DNA from: B10-G9 sp963712165
GTDB taxonomy: Bacteria; Chloroflexota; Anaerolineae; Anaerolineales; UBA11858
Assembly: GCA_963712165.1 (NCBI GenBank)
Contig: CAVQGY010000002.1
Span: forward strand, 806,001-870,000
DNA: 64,000 bases
Direction of reading: 5' to 3'
In this document: positions 33,400 to 43,193 of the stretch, piece by piece
Layout: the number at the start of each line of letters is the position of its first letter
Numbering within the stretch: position 1 is the first letter of the stretch
The notes under the pieces: model-generated
What the model saw: only the letters and a program-made list of their open reading frames with translations
Database searches by the model: none
Told to the model about the DNA's origin: nothing
Made by a program: the position numbers and the translations under genes

Positions 33400-35435
33400 T
33401 GGATATGAACAGTAGTGGAAAATCTGATCTGAATCACTGGCTGACAGCGATCCTGTTGATCTTGATCCTCGCCGCAGGCGCTTATTTGCGTTTTGTGGGG
33501 CAGGACTGGGATGTGGAACAGCACCTTCATCCAGATGAGCGTTTCCTGACCATGGTGGAATCCAGTCTTGACCCCGTGGGTTCTTTGGGCGAATATTTTG
33601 ACACAGCAAACTCCTCTCTCAATCCCAACAACCGGGGACATGGTTTCTTTGTTTATGGAACCTTGCCGATCTTCATGGTCAGGTATCTCGCAGAAGCTCT
33701 CGGAAATTCTGGTTACGGGAGTGTTTATCTGGTGGGCAGGACCCTGTCCGCAGTTATGGACCTGCTTTGTGTTGTTTTGGTCTTTTTCATTGGAGCCAGG
33801 CTTTACAGCAGGAAGGTTGGGATCATTGGAGCGGCTTTTTCTGCATTCGCCGTTCTGCAGATCCAGCAATCCCATTTTTTCACAGTTGATACTTTTATCA
33901 CCTTCTTTACTCTCCTGACAGTCTATTTTTCCGCAGAGATTCTCACAGCTAAAAATGACCGAGTTGATCTGGGTTCTTATCTTCTTTTTGGAGCTGCATT
34001 GGGAATGGCAGTAGCCTCGAAGATCAGTGCAGTTCCGGTAGCATTAACCCTACCGCTGGCGGCCTTGGTCCACTGGCTGGACATGGATCAGGAAACCAGG
34101 TCGAAGCAGCTCCCACGGATATTGATGTATTTAGGCCTGGCCGCCGCGACAAGCCTGATCGTATTCCGGATTTGCCAGCCTTATGCCTTCGCGGGACCAG
34201 GCTTCTTTAACATCCGTCTGAATGAGCATTGGGTTGCGACCATCAAATCCCTTCAGTCTCAGACATCAGGTGATGTCGATTTCCCACCAGCGTTGCAGTG
34301 GGCCCGGCGACCGATCTGGTTTTCTCTAAAGAATATGGTCATCTGGGGTCTTGGTTTGCCGTTTGGGATCCTGGCCTGGACAGGATTCACCTGGATGGGC
34401 TGGAAAATTATCCGGACCCGGATACTGAATCCCCATCTAGTGGTGTGGGCCTGGACGGGAGCTTATTTTACCTGGCAGTCTTTCCAGTGGAACAGCACCA
34501 TGCGTTATCAGCTGCCGATCTATCCCCTGCTGGGCTTATTTGCGGCCTGGCTGATCGTTGAGTTGTGGAAGGGGGTGGGAGAGTTCACAGTCTCTGCACC
34601 GGATCGGGCCAAGCTGGAAAAAAGCCTCCAGGTTCTTGTCGCCATGGTTGGCCTGGCTTCCTTTTTGCTCACGGCTGGTTGGGCATTTGCTTTTTCTCGG
34701 ATATACACTACACCTCATCCGCGAGTTGAGGCTACCGAATGGATGTTTGAGAACATCCCCGGACCTGTAACCCTTCTGGTTGAGGATCAAGAAGGAAGGG
34801 AATACCAACATCTTCTGTCCTATCCGGATGATCAGATCATATCCGGTGAATCCCTGTGGCTGACGAATTTTACTCCCCGTCAAAATGGACAGGTAACAGC
34901 CGCATATTTTCCAGCTGTCATAAATCAGGATCCTGATGTGGAAGAGATGACCCTGCGGGTCACCATCAGTGACCCTGCCGGGGAAAATCTGGCGACAGGA
35001 GAGTCCCGGTTTACCTTCGTTGGAGGGAAATCGAGCGGCGAGGTGCTGCTGGAAGCCCCCCTTAATCTGACTGCCGGTGAGACGTACCAGTTCAGCCTGA
35101 CAGTCCTCGATCCGCCAACGGCGATCAGCCTGGGGCGGATAGGGATAGCCAATGAGAGCTCCTGGGATGATGGTCTTCCCTTGCGCATGCAGGGATATGA
35201 TCCCTACGGAGGCATCTATCAGGGCGGACTGAATTTTGAGCTTTACTGGGATGATAATCTGGAAAAACTGGATCGGTTCATCTCAACCATAGACCAGGCA
35301 GAATATATTCTGATCACTTCCAGCAGGCAGTGGGGGACTACGACCCGGGTTCCGGAGCGATATCCCCTTACCAGCGAATATTACCGGCAGCTGATGGGCT
35401 GCCCTGCCGAGACTCACCATCGAGAGATGCTATAA
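33399..35435 (+). CDS. GT39-like membrane protein, N-terminal part of a frameshifted gene
   Basis: The 678-residue product has the GT-C acidic motif in HLHPDERFLTMVESS (about 47-61), about 10 TM helices (to about 430) and a C-terminal periplasmic beta-rich region (about 460-620) ending ...ERYPLTSEYYRQLMG. After residue ~667 the frame runs into PAETHHREML and stops. In the +1 frame the sequence continues without a stop from 35395 as IERCYNSAEPGSYQGSLGFEL into the next gene. I read the two as one gene broken by a one-base change. ATG 33399 overlaps the previous stop. Confidence 0.78.
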   Translation: MDMNSSGKSDLNHWLTAILLILILAAGAYLRFVGQDWDVEQHLHPDERFLTMVESSLDPVGSLGEYFDTANSSLNPNNRGHGFFVYGTLPIFMVRYLAEALGNSGYGSVYLVGRTLSAVMDLLCVVLVFFIGARLYSRKVGIIGAAFSAFAVLQIQQSHFFTVDTFITFFTLLTVYFSAEILTAKNDRVDLGSYLLFGAALGMAVASKISAVPVALTLPLAALVHWLDMDQETRSKQLPRILMYLGLAAATSLIVFRICQPYAFAGPGFFNIRLNEHWVATIKSLQSQTSGDVDFPPALQWARRPIWFSLKNMVIWGLGLPFGILAWTGFTWMGWKIIRTRILNPHLVVWAWTGAYFTWQSFQWNSTMRYQLPIYPLLGLFAAWLIVELWKGVGEFTVSAPDRAKLEKSLQVLVAMVGLASFLLTAGWAFAFSRIYTTPHPRVEATEWMFENIPGPVTLLVEDQEGREYQHLLSYPDDQIISGESLWLTNFTPRQNGQVTAAYFPAVINQDPDVEEMTLRVTISDPAGENLATGESRFTFVGGKSSGEVLLEAPLNLTAGETYQFSLTVLDPPTAISLGRIGIANESSWDDGLPLRMQGYDPYGGIYQGGLNFELYWDDNLEKLDRFISTIDQAEYILITSSRQWGTTTRVPERYPLTSEYYRQLMGCPAETHHREML

Positions 35436-35466
35436 CAGCGCTGAGCCGGGATCCTACCAGGGGTCA

Positions 35467-38226
35467 TTGGGTTTTGAGCTGATCAAAACCTTCCAGTCCA
35501 ACCCCCATCTGGGTTCCCTGGAGATCAACGATCAACCCTCCGAAGAAGCTTTTACTGTCTACGATCATCCCAAGGTGTTCATTTTCCAGAAGCAGGCTGA
35601 TTTCTCTTTGGCTGAGGTTGGAGCGATACTCTCTGCTGTTGATCTGAACAAAGTGATTCATGTCACTCCCAAGCAGGCTGATAACCACCCGGGGGACCTG
35701 ATGCTTCCTGCGGATCGGTTGGCAGCGCAGAGAGCCGGGGGAACCTGGAGTGATATCTTTAATACTCAGTCGCTTCAGAACCGCAGCCAGCTGGCCGCAG
35801 CCATTCTTTGGTATTTGTCTGTGTTCCTGCTCGGGCTGCTGGTATATCCCCTGATGCGCTATCTGCTGCCCGGGTTGAGTGAGTTTGGATACCCCCTGGC
35901 AAGGACGTTCGGACTTTTGCTCTTATCCTACCTGGTGTGGCTGGCTGGTTCAGCCGGCATTCCATTCATAAGAGGGACCATCCTGGCCGTCCTGCTTCTC
36001 ATGACTGGTATTGGCATCACCCTGGCGAACAAGAACAGACTGGATCTGGTTCAAAAATGGGAAGAGTCCAAGCGTTATTTCATCACCGTTGAGTTTCTGG
36101 CCCTGGTCTTATTCATTGTGGCCCTATTCATCAGAGCTGGCAATCCGGATCTTTGGCATCCCTGGAAGGGTGGCGAGAGGCCAATGGACTTTTCCTATTT
36201 CAATGCTGTGATCAAAAGCACTACTTTCCCGCCTTATGATCCCTGGTTTGCTGGTGGGTATATCAATTACTATTATTTTGGTTTCGTGTTTGTGGGAGTT
36301 CTAACCAAATTCCTGGGGATCATGCCTTCCCTGGCTTATAACTTGATCCTGCCTACTCTATTCATGATGATCGGATTGGGAGGATTTACCATCGTTTGGA
36401 ATTTGCTCGGTGGTAAGGGGGGGGAACATCGTTTCCGGGACATACCTTATCTCGGTGGATTGGCAGGCGTGGCGGGTCTGGCAGTTTTTGGCAACCTGGG
36501 TGTGCTGCGCATGGTCTTCCAGGGCCTGCAGAGGTTGGTGTCAGGAGGGATCAATGTCCTGGAGGGAGGATTTTTCCAGCGGATCAAATGGACCTTACTG
36601 GGCCTGATCCAGGTCATCAAGACTCCAACCTTGCATTACCGCCTGGATGAGTGGTATTGGAATCCAAGTCGGGTTATCGGCCATGAACATGGCGGCCCGA
36701 TCACAGAGTTTCCTTTTTTCACATTTCTCTACGGAGATCCGCACGCTCACCTGATTGCCCTGCCGCTGACCTTGTTGGCCCTGGCCTGGGTAGTCTCGAT
36801 CGTCAAATCAAGCCGCTCGGAGAATAATAGAATAACCGGAACCCTGGCACGGATCGCCACTACGCTGTTCGGCGCCCTGGCAGTGGGTGTTTTGCGTCCG
36901 ACCAATACCTGGGATTATTATCCCTACCTCGTCCTTGGAGGAGCCGTTATTCTATATTCCTGGTGGCAGGAACGGGAGCGGGAAGGTTTTAAATGGCAGA
37001 GGCCAGCCCTTCAGCTGGGGGTTTTTATACTATTTGCCTTCTTGACATTCCAGCCCTATGATTACTGGTACGGGGAGGGTTATCAAAGTGTTAAGGTCTG
37101 GTTTGGGTCCCATACGCCTATCAATGACTACCTGATCCATTGGGGGCTTTTCCTGTTTATTATCGTTTCCTGGATGGTTGCGGAGAGTATAGAGTGGATG
37201 GCTTCCACTCCTGTATCTGCGCTCCGCAAGCTGGTCAATTTCCGGGAGTTGATCATTGCCGGGCTCCTGCTCATGTTGGTGATCATGATCAGTCTGGGGG
37301 TATCCTTGGAGAACCCGGTCATGGTAGGGAATATCAATCTGATCGGAAGGGGAGTCCATGTTATCTGGCTGGTGCTTCCCCTGATGGTCTGGGCACTGAT
37401 CCTGTTGCTGCGCCCAGGGCAGGATCTGATGAAAGGTTTCGTGCTCTTTTTGATCGGAACGGGCCTAGCGATCACCCTGATGGTCGAGCTGGTTTATGTT
37501 GAAGGGGATATCGGCAGGATGAACACCGTATTTAAGTTCTACCTCCAGGCCTGGACCTTATTTGCGGTCAGTGCCGCTGCGGCATTCTTCTGGCTGGCTG
37601 GTTCCTTGAGTAAAATTCAATCTCGCTTGATATCCGCGTGGAGGATATTCTTCTATATCCTGCTGATCAGTGCTGCCTTATACCCCCTACTAGGTAGTGT
37701 GGCCAAGATCAGAGACCGCATGACCTCAGAGGCACCTCCGTCTTTGGACGGCATGAGCTATATGAACTATTCCACTTATTATGATCTGGATACAGCTATT
37801 GACCTTTCGCAGGATTACTCGGCGATTCGCTGGATGCAGGAAAATGTACAGGGATCCCCAGTAATTGTAGAAGCCAATCAGGTTGAATATCATTGGGGCA
37901 CACGGTACACTGTCTATACCGGGCTGCCGGGTGTAGTAGGTTGGAATTGGCACCAGCGCCAGCAGCGCACGATAACACCGCACGAGTGGGTTTATTCAAG
38001 GGTGGAGGATGTGAATAACTTCTACGATACAGCTGACCTTGATGAAGCCCGCGATTTCCTGGAAAAATACCAGGTCAGCTATATCATCCTGGGCCAGCTT
38101 GAGCAGGCAAAATATCTGCCCGAAGGAATTGCCAAGTTTAAAGAAGGGGAGGGTGCTCTCTGGAAAGTGGTGTATCAGAATCAGGAAACCACGATCTACC
38201 AGACCCTCCTGAATGGACTAGAGTGA
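35467..38226 (+). CDS. Chlor_Arch_YYY (DUF2298) membrane protein, likely C-terminal part of the frameshifted gene
   Basis: The 919-residue frame has only a TTG at 35467 to begin with, and the frame is open back to 35395. Residues 1-110 are soluble (EEAFTVYDHPKVFIF, about 36-50), unlike a signal or leader. Then come about 15 TM helices with the family hallmark YINYYYFGFVFVGVL (about 261-275), an acidic luminal RPTNTWDYYPYLVLGG (about 478-493) and a final soluble domain. Chlor_Arch_YYY proteins occur mainly in Chloroflexota and archaea and are functionally uncharacterised; they are presumed to act in surface glycosylation. The first real residues probably belong to the upstream GT39-like protein. 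Confidence 0.78.
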   Translation: MGFELIKTFQSNPHLGSLEINDQPSEEAFTVYDHPKVFIFQKQADFSLAEVGAILSAVDLNKVIHVTPKQADNHPGDLMLPADRLAAQRAGGTWSDIFNTQSLQNRSQLAAAILWYLSVFLLGLLVYPLMRYLLPGLSEFGYPLARTFGLLLLSYLVWLAGSAGIPFIRGTILAVLLLMTGIGITLANKNRLDLVQKWEESKRYFITVEFLALVLFIVALFIRAGNPDLWHPWKGGERPMDFSYFNAVIKSTTFPPYDPWFAGGYINYYYFGFVFVGVLTKFLGIMPSLAYNLILPTLFMMIGLGGFTIVWNLLGGKGGEHRFRDIPYLGGLAGVAGLAVFGNLGVLRMVFQGLQRLVSGGINVLEGGFFQRIKWTLLGLIQVIKTPTLHYRLDEWYWNPSRVIGHEHGGPITEFPFFTFLYGDPHAHLIALPLTLLALAWVVSIVKSSRSENNRITGTLARIATTLFGALAVGVLRPTNTWDYYPYLVLGGAVILYSWWQEREREGFKWQRPALQLGVFILFAFLTFQPYDYWYGEGYQSVKVWFGSHTPINDYLIHWGLFLFIIVSWMVAESIEWMASTPVSALRKLVNFRELIIAGLLLMLVIMISLGVSLENPVMVGNINLIGRGVHVIWLVLPLMVWALILLLRPGQDLMKGFVLFLIGTGLAITLMVELVYVEGDIGRMNTVFKFYLQAWTLFAVSAAAAFFWLAGSLSKIQSRLISAWRIFFYILLISAALYPLLGSVAKIRDRMTSEAPPSLDGMSYMNYSTYYDLDTAIDLSQDYSAIRWMQENVQGSPVIVEANQVEYHWGTRYTVYTGLPGVVGWNWHQRQQRTITPHEWVYSRVEDVNNFYDTADLDEARDFLEKYQVSYIILGQLEQAKYLPEGIAKFKEGEGALWKVVYQNQETTIYQTLLNGLE

Positions 38227-38238
38227 TCCGGGGAAAAT

Positions 38239-40713
38239 ATGTTAGATTTTAGCGCTTGGTATCTGATCATGGTTGTCCTGGGGTGGATTGTATTTCCTAT
38301 CCTGTATACGCTGCTTCCCTCCTTGCCTGGCCGGGGCTATACTTTGGCTAAATTGTTTGGAATGTTGGCATGGGGATATCTGTTCTGGATCCTGGGCCGC
38401 CTGGGCCTAACTGCCAATAACCTGGCGGGGTTGATCTTCCCGATCATTTTGCTCTTCGGAGCTGGGGCATGGTGCCTTCATAAGGCAGGGAATGGGGTGA
38501 TTCGGGACTGGATCAAAGAGCATCGTTCCCTCGTAATAACAACAGAAATCCTGTTCCTGGCTGCCTTTGTAGCTATGGCGCTGGTACGCTCCTATAATCC
38601 AGAAATAACAGGTACAGAAAAACCAATGGAGCTGGCATTCATCAATGCCATCATTGGTTCGGAAAGTTTGCCGCCGAATGATCCCTGGTTATCGGGCTAC
38701 GCAATTTCCTATTATTATTTCGGATTTGTGCTGGTGGCGATGATGGCAAAACTGACAGGAACACTTGGGAGTGTGGCCTTTAACCTGGGTGTATCCCTGA
38801 CGTTTGCTTTGACTGCTGTGGGATCCTTTGGGGTGTTATTCAACTTGCTGGCTATCAGGAAAGCTAAGTTTCAAAGAGTGTTGTTTCCGGCATTATTGGC
38901 TCCCTTTTTCACCCTCATTCTCAGTAATTGGGAAGGCTTTCTGCATTACCTTCATTCTCGAGGCCTCTTCTGGAATAATATTCCTGAAGGAGGATCCTCC
39001 CCGTTCTGGAGCTGGCTGGATATCCAGACCCTGGTGAACCGGCCCACAGGGGATTCCTTTGGACATTGGTGGTGGTGGCGGGCTTCTCGGGTGATCCAGG
39101 ATTATGACTTTTCGTATTTTGGCAAAGAAGTGATCAGTGAATTTCCTTTTTTCTCATTTTTGCTGGGAGATTTACACCCCCACGTCCTCTCCATGCCGTA
39201 TGTGTTCCTGATCCTTGGCTTTGCGCTGGCTTTGTATCTTCTTCCTGCGAAGGGGTCTTTCCGCTGGCTCAAAGTCCTCCCTCTTGAGATATCTCCGGTG
39301 TTCTTTCTCATCCTGGCCTGGCTGGCAGGAGGGATGGCTTTTTTGAATATCTGGAACTTCCCCATGTATGCGGGTGTCCTGGCGGGAGCTTACGCCCTGA
39401 GGAATCCGCGAGAGAAGAAGGGGCAGATCTCGGATGTCCTCCGGGACTTCCTGTTCCTCGGCATGGCATTGGGAGTAACCGGCGGTGTATTATATCTTCC
39501 CTGGTATTTGGGATTTACATCTCAAGCGGGTGGTATTCTTCCCAATGTGCTCTATGTCACCAAGGGCGCCCAATTCTGGGTGATGTTTGGGCCTTTACTG
39601 GTACCGATTTTGGCCTGGTTGATCTATCGCTCGGTGAAGAAGAAGGCAGATTTCAACTTCGGTCTGGGTATCGGGATCACAGGGATCCTTGTGGCTGGTT
39701 TGCTGGCCTTGATGCTGGCTATTGTCGGGTTGGGCAGCCTGCTGAATATTAGTTCAGGCGGAGAACAACTGGTGGATCTGTTCCTGCGCCTGGTGGGCGG
39801 GACAGACCTGTCCCAGGTGGTGGTGGAAGGACTGACAAGAAGGGTCGTCATGCCGGGCACCTTACTCACCCTGGTCCTCATCTCTATTGCTGGTTGGGGT
39901 CTGGTGTTTATTAGAAAGACCAGCGGCTCAGGAGTTGATGATTCCCTGGATGATCCGCAGGAAGATAACTTCATTCTGCTGCTGATCCTGGCAGGGATGG
40001 CGCTGGTCCTATTCCCGGAGTTCTTGTACCTGCGGGACCTGTTTGGATACCGGATCAACACAATATTCAAGTTCTACTATCAAACCTGGTTATTGTGGAG
40101 CCTGGCTGCTGCCTATATCCTGGCAACCCTGGCTGATACTGTTAAGAACCCCCTGAGGAGCCTTATTTATTCAGGTGTAATGATTGCGGTGGTAATGGGG
40201 TTGTTTTACCCGGTTCAGGGGCTGCAGTCCAAAACCAATCATTTCAGCAGGGCAGAGGGATTATCCCTCGATGGGACTTCCTTATACCCCCAATCAGATT
40301 ATCAGGGAGTGGAATTCCTGCGATCACTTCCGAAAGGTGTGATCGCGGAGGCAGTAGGTGGTAGTTACTCCCCATCGCATGGACGGATGGCAACCTATAC
40401 TGGATATCCAACGATATTGGGCTGGGATTTTCACGAAGTGCAGTGGCGAGGAGGATGGGATCTGGTGATGCCTCGAAAGCAGGATGTTGCTGATTTGTAC
40501 TGCACCGGTCATTGGGATCAGGCCAGGTTGATATTGGAGAAGTACGATGTGCGCTACCTAGTTGTGGGGGATACCGAGCGTACAACCTATACTCCCGGAA
40601 GTGATTATTGTCCAGGCGGGATCAGGGTAGATAAATTCGATCTATACCTACAGCCGATCTTCCAGAATGAACGCCTGATGATCTATGAAGTCCCGCCTAC
40701 AATTTATGAATGA
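38239..40713 (+). CDS. Second Chlor_Arch_YYY (DUF2298) membrane protein
   Basis: The 824-residue product is a paralogue of the preceding one. It has AISYYYFGFVLVAMMAKLTG (about 155-174) at the equivalent place, FINAIIGSESLPPNDPWLSG just before it, EFPFFSFLLGDLHPHVLSMP (about 302-321) matching the neighbour's EFPFFTFLYGDPHAHLIALP, and a soluble tail with EGLSLDGTSLYP. About 15-16 TM helices are visible. It starts directly in a TM helix at ATG 38239 with GGGGA before it, so it lacks the GT39-like half of its neighbour. The conserved HPHxLxxP/HAHLxxLP and YYYF motifs are candidate active-site positions. Confidence 0.85.
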   Translation: MLDFSAWYLIMVVLGWIVFPILYTLLPSLPGRGYTLAKLFGMLAWGYLFWILGRLGLTANNLAGLIFPIILLFGAGAWCLHKAGNGVIRDWIKEHRSLVITTEILFLAAFVAMALVRSYNPEITGTEKPMELAFINAIIGSESLPPNDPWLSGYAISYYYFGFVLVAMMAKLTGTLGSVAFNLGVSLTFALTAVGSFGVLFNLLAIRKAKFQRVLFPALLAPFFTLILSNWEGFLHYLHSRGLFWNNIPEGGSSPFWSWLDIQTLVNRPTGDSFGHWWWWRASRVIQDYDFSYFGKEVISEFPFFSFLLGDLHPHVLSMPYVFLILGFALALYLLPAKGSFRWLKVLPLEISPVFFLILAWLAGGMAFLNIWNFPMYAGVLAGAYALRNPREKKGQISDVLRDFLFLGMALGVTGGVLYLPWYLGFTSQAGGILPNVLYVTKGAQFWVMFGPLLVPILAWLIYRSVKKKADFNFGLGIGITGILVAGLLALMLAIVGLGSLLNISSGGEQLVDLFLRLVGGTDLSQVVVEGLTRRVVMPGTLLTLVLISIAGWGLVFIRKTSGSGVDDSLDDPQEDNFILLLILAGMALVLFPEFLYLRDLFGYRINTIFKFYYQTWLLWSLAAAYILATLADTVKNPLRSLIYSGVMIAVVMGLFYPVQGLQSKTNHFSRAEGLSLDGTSLYPQSDYQGVEFLRSLPKGVIAEAVGGSYSPSHGRMATYTGYPTILGWDFHEVQWRGGWDLVMPRKQDVADLYCTGHWDQARLILEKYDVRYLVVGDTERTTYTPGSDYCPGGIRVDKFDLYLQPIFQNERLMIYEVPPTIYE

Positions 40714-40745
40714 AACAGATGTGGTGTGCCAGATAGGATTTTATT

Positions 40746-42443
40746 ATGAAGAAAGAGAATAAACTTACCACAGAGATCGTTTTGTATGGTTTGATCTTCC
40801 TGGCAGCTCTGGCACTGCGGCTGATCCAGCTGGGACAGGTCCCACTGCTTGAATCTGAAGCCAGCTGGGCTTTCCAGGCCTGGCAATTAGCGGGGAAAGA
40901 AAGCATTCCGATTTCCTCACAGGTTGGTTATCTTGCCATGACCGAAGGATTGTTTTCCCTCTTTAGGGCAACAGACTTCCTGGCCCGCTTCTGGCCTGCG
41001 GTTACAGGAAGCCTTCTGGTCTGGATGCCTTTCTTCTTCAAGAAAGAGTTGAACCGAATCCCCGCCCTGCTTCTTGCAGGCGGTTTAGCCCTGGACCCGA
41101 GTCTGGTACCGGTCTCCCGGCTGGCAGACAGCCCAATGCCGTCTCTGGTATTTTTAGCGCTTGCAGTGGGAACATTACATGCAAAAAAGATCCCCTGGAT
41201 GTTGTTTTTTATAGGTATGGCTTTGTTTTCGGGACCTGGACTCTGGATAGGCATTTTGATCCTGGCAGTATTCTTCCTTTTCAACCGGTGGCTGGGTTTA
41301 TTCCAATCGGGGAAATATCTTAAAGAAAGACTGGATTATTTTAGCGGGGAACCTGAATCCTGGCTAGTTGAATGTGCTCCACCTTTTTTGGGATTATTGT
41401 TGATCGGCTCATTCTTTTTGAGTAATTCCCAGGGCCTCAGTGCCTGGACTGGATCTCTTCCGGAGTTTATCCTCAACTGGGGAAACCCTTCTGGTCTTGG
41501 GACGGGTACGTTCCTGGTCTTTTTATTACTCAATAATCCATTGGTGTTATTATTGGGTGGCCTGGGATTTATTTTCGCCTGGAGGACAAATGACCTCAGG
41601 GGCAAGGCGCTTTCTATCTGGTTTGCAGTTTCCTTATTGGTCCTTCTGATATATCCTCATCGCCAGGCAGTTGATCTGATCTGGCTGGTAATACCGCTTT
41701 GGGTTGGGGCCGCGACTGAGTTTGTGCGCCTTTCCCGCCTTGCACCCGCCACCTGGGTCATCTGGGCCATGACAGGATTGGTAGTAGTACTGGCAAGTTT
41801 GAATTGGTTGACCTTTACCGGGATGATCTTCCAGGTCGCGAGCCAAACAGCGCTTCTTCTTGAACTGGGTTTACTGGCTGCCTCTCTGGCGCTGCTGATC
41901 CTGGCAGCTGCTGTGGTTTCATCAGAATGGGGCTGGAATACTTCCTGGAGAGGGCTGGCTGGTGGCGCAGCTGCTGCGCTTCTTATCTATATGATCGGAT
42001 CTCTCAGCCTGGATGCCTATATTATGGAAAAGGACCCCCGCTCGATCTTTTCGGGAGGAGCTGGCAGCGGGCAAATGGACCTGCTGGTAGACTCGATTGC
42101 CGATGCCAGCATCACTATGACAGGCCGGCCTGAAAGCATCCAGGGAGCGGTGATCGATGGGAGTGATGCCCTGCGATGGGCCCTGCGCGATTATGATGGT
42201 TTTGATCATCTTATTAGCACCGCGTCGGGAATCGAGTATCCTGTCCTGATCACACCTGAAGAGGGAAATTTCGAGGAGATCCAGGATAATTACCGCGGTC
42301 AGGATTTTGTACTGCTTTCCAGGCCGAATTGGGGAAGAATCTTGCCGGATGACTGGATTAGCTGGATAGCTTTCAGAAAAGGACCTGTGATTCCGGAGTA
42401 CCTGATCCTGTGGGTGCGCAATGACGTCTATTCAGGATATTAA
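40746..42443 (+). CDS. GT39-like (Agl23/TIGR03663-like) membrane protein
   Basis: The 565-residue product has about 11 TM helices and the GT-C-type first-loop motif PLLESEASWAFQAWQLAG (about 34-51), where Glu-Ser-Glu replaces the usual Asp/Glu pair. It ends in a ~130-residue soluble domain (STASGIEYPVLITPEEGNF). In archaea and Chloroflexota, TIGR03663 proteins lie beside YYY proteins; this gene has that position and general form, but I cannot confirm membership by eye. ATG 40746 is preceded by AGGA. It closes the glycosylation cluster. Confidence 0.72.
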   Translation: MKKENKLTTEIVLYGLIFLAALALRLIQLGQVPLLESEASWAFQAWQLAGKESIPISSQVGYLAMTEGLFSLFRATDFLARFWPAVTGSLLVWMPFFFKKELNRIPALLLAGGLALDPSLVPVSRLADSPMPSLVFLALAVGTLHAKKIPWMLFFIGMALFSGPGLWIGILILAVFFLFNRWLGLFQSGKYLKERLDYFSGEPESWLVECAPPFLGLLLIGSFFLSNSQGLSAWTGSLPEFILNWGNPSGLGTGTFLVFLLLNNPLVLLLGGLGFIFAWRTNDLRGKALSIWFAVSLLVLLIYPHRQAVDLIWLVIPLWVGAATEFVRLSRLAPATWVIWAMTGLVVVLASLNWLTFTGMIFQVASQTALLLELGLLAASLALLILAAAVVSSEWGWNTSWRGLAGGAAAALLIYMIGSLSLDAYIMEKDPRSIFSGGAGSGQMDLLVDSIADASITMTGRPESIQGAVIDGSDALRWALRDYDGFDHLISTASGIEYPVLITPEEGNFEEIQDNYRGQDFVLLSRPNWGRILPDDWISWIAFRKGPVIPEYLILWVRNDVYSGY

Positions 42444-42502
42444 CTACTGAAACGTTAGTTATATTGAAGTGTTATCTTAGTTGAAATGGATTAAGGAAAA
42501 GT

Positions 42503-43192
42503 ATGGGTAATCCTCTTATTGTTGCGATCGATGGGCCGGCTGCTTCGGGCAAAACTACGATTGCCAATCAACTGGCGGAGAAATGGGATTACCTGCTTTT
42601 TGATACCGGTGTGATGTATCGAGCTGTGACCTGGCTGGCGCTGCATAATGGCATCTCCACGAAAAATGAAGATGCTGTTTCAAAATTAGCCCGTGAGGTA
42701 GTTATTGATGTGCTTCCTCCCTCCAAAGATGATGGCAGGGAATATGATGTCCTGGCTGATGGAATTGATGTTACCTGGTTTATCCGGGAGCAACGAGTGG
42801 ATAAAAAAGTATCCAGGGTATCTACTTATCCAGGAGTTAGGAAAGCGCTTACGATCCAGCAGCGTCGGATCGGACTGCGGGGAAATGTGATCATGGTTGG
42901 CCGGGATATTGGCACAGTGGTTCTTCCCGAGGCGGATCTGAAGATCTACCTGGATGCTTCGTTGGAGGAAAGGGCCCGGAGGCGATACCAGCAGCGTGTA
43001 GAACGCGGCGAAAAGCCCAGTTATGAAAAAATCCACAAAAATCTGAAAAAGAGGGACAGGATCGATTCCACCAGGGAAGTCGCTCCCCTCTGCGCTGCCG
43101 CCGATGCGGTTATCGTCAACACAGATAACCTGGAAATAGCTGAGGTGGTCGCAGAAATTGAGAGAATTGCTCGGAATATAGGAAAGGATTGA
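42503..43192 (+). CDS. cmk: Cytidylate kinase
   Basis: CMK phosphorylates CMP and dCMP. The 229-residue product has the P-loop AIDGPAASGKTTIANQLA (about 7-24), FDTGVMYRAVTWLAL (CMP-binding Tyr-Arg, about 34-48), VGRDIGTVVLPEADLKIYLDAS (about 132-153) and the lid ERARRRYQQ (about 156). Length matches. TTAAGGAAA precedes ATG 42503. It overlaps no neighbour but is 1 bp from the acyltransferase gene, a pairing common in bacteria (cmk-plsC). Confidence 0.95.
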   Translation: MGNPLIVAIDGPAASGKTTIANQLAEKWDYLLFDTGVMYRAVTWLALHNGISTKNEDAVSKLAREVVIDVLPPSKDDGREYDVLADGIDVTWFIREQRVDKKVSRVSTYPGVRKALTIQQRRIGLRGNVIMVGRDIGTVVLPEADLKIYLDASLEERARRRYQQRVERGEKPSYEKIHKNLKKRDRIDSTREVAPLCAAADAVIVNTDNLEIAEVVAEIERIARNIGKD

Positions 43193-43193
43193 A

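Noticed and set aside
35395..35435. Classical -1 programmed frameshift between the two halves
   Set aside because: The required shift is +1 and no slippery heptamer is present; an indel or assembly error is more likely, although +1 recoding cannot be excluded.
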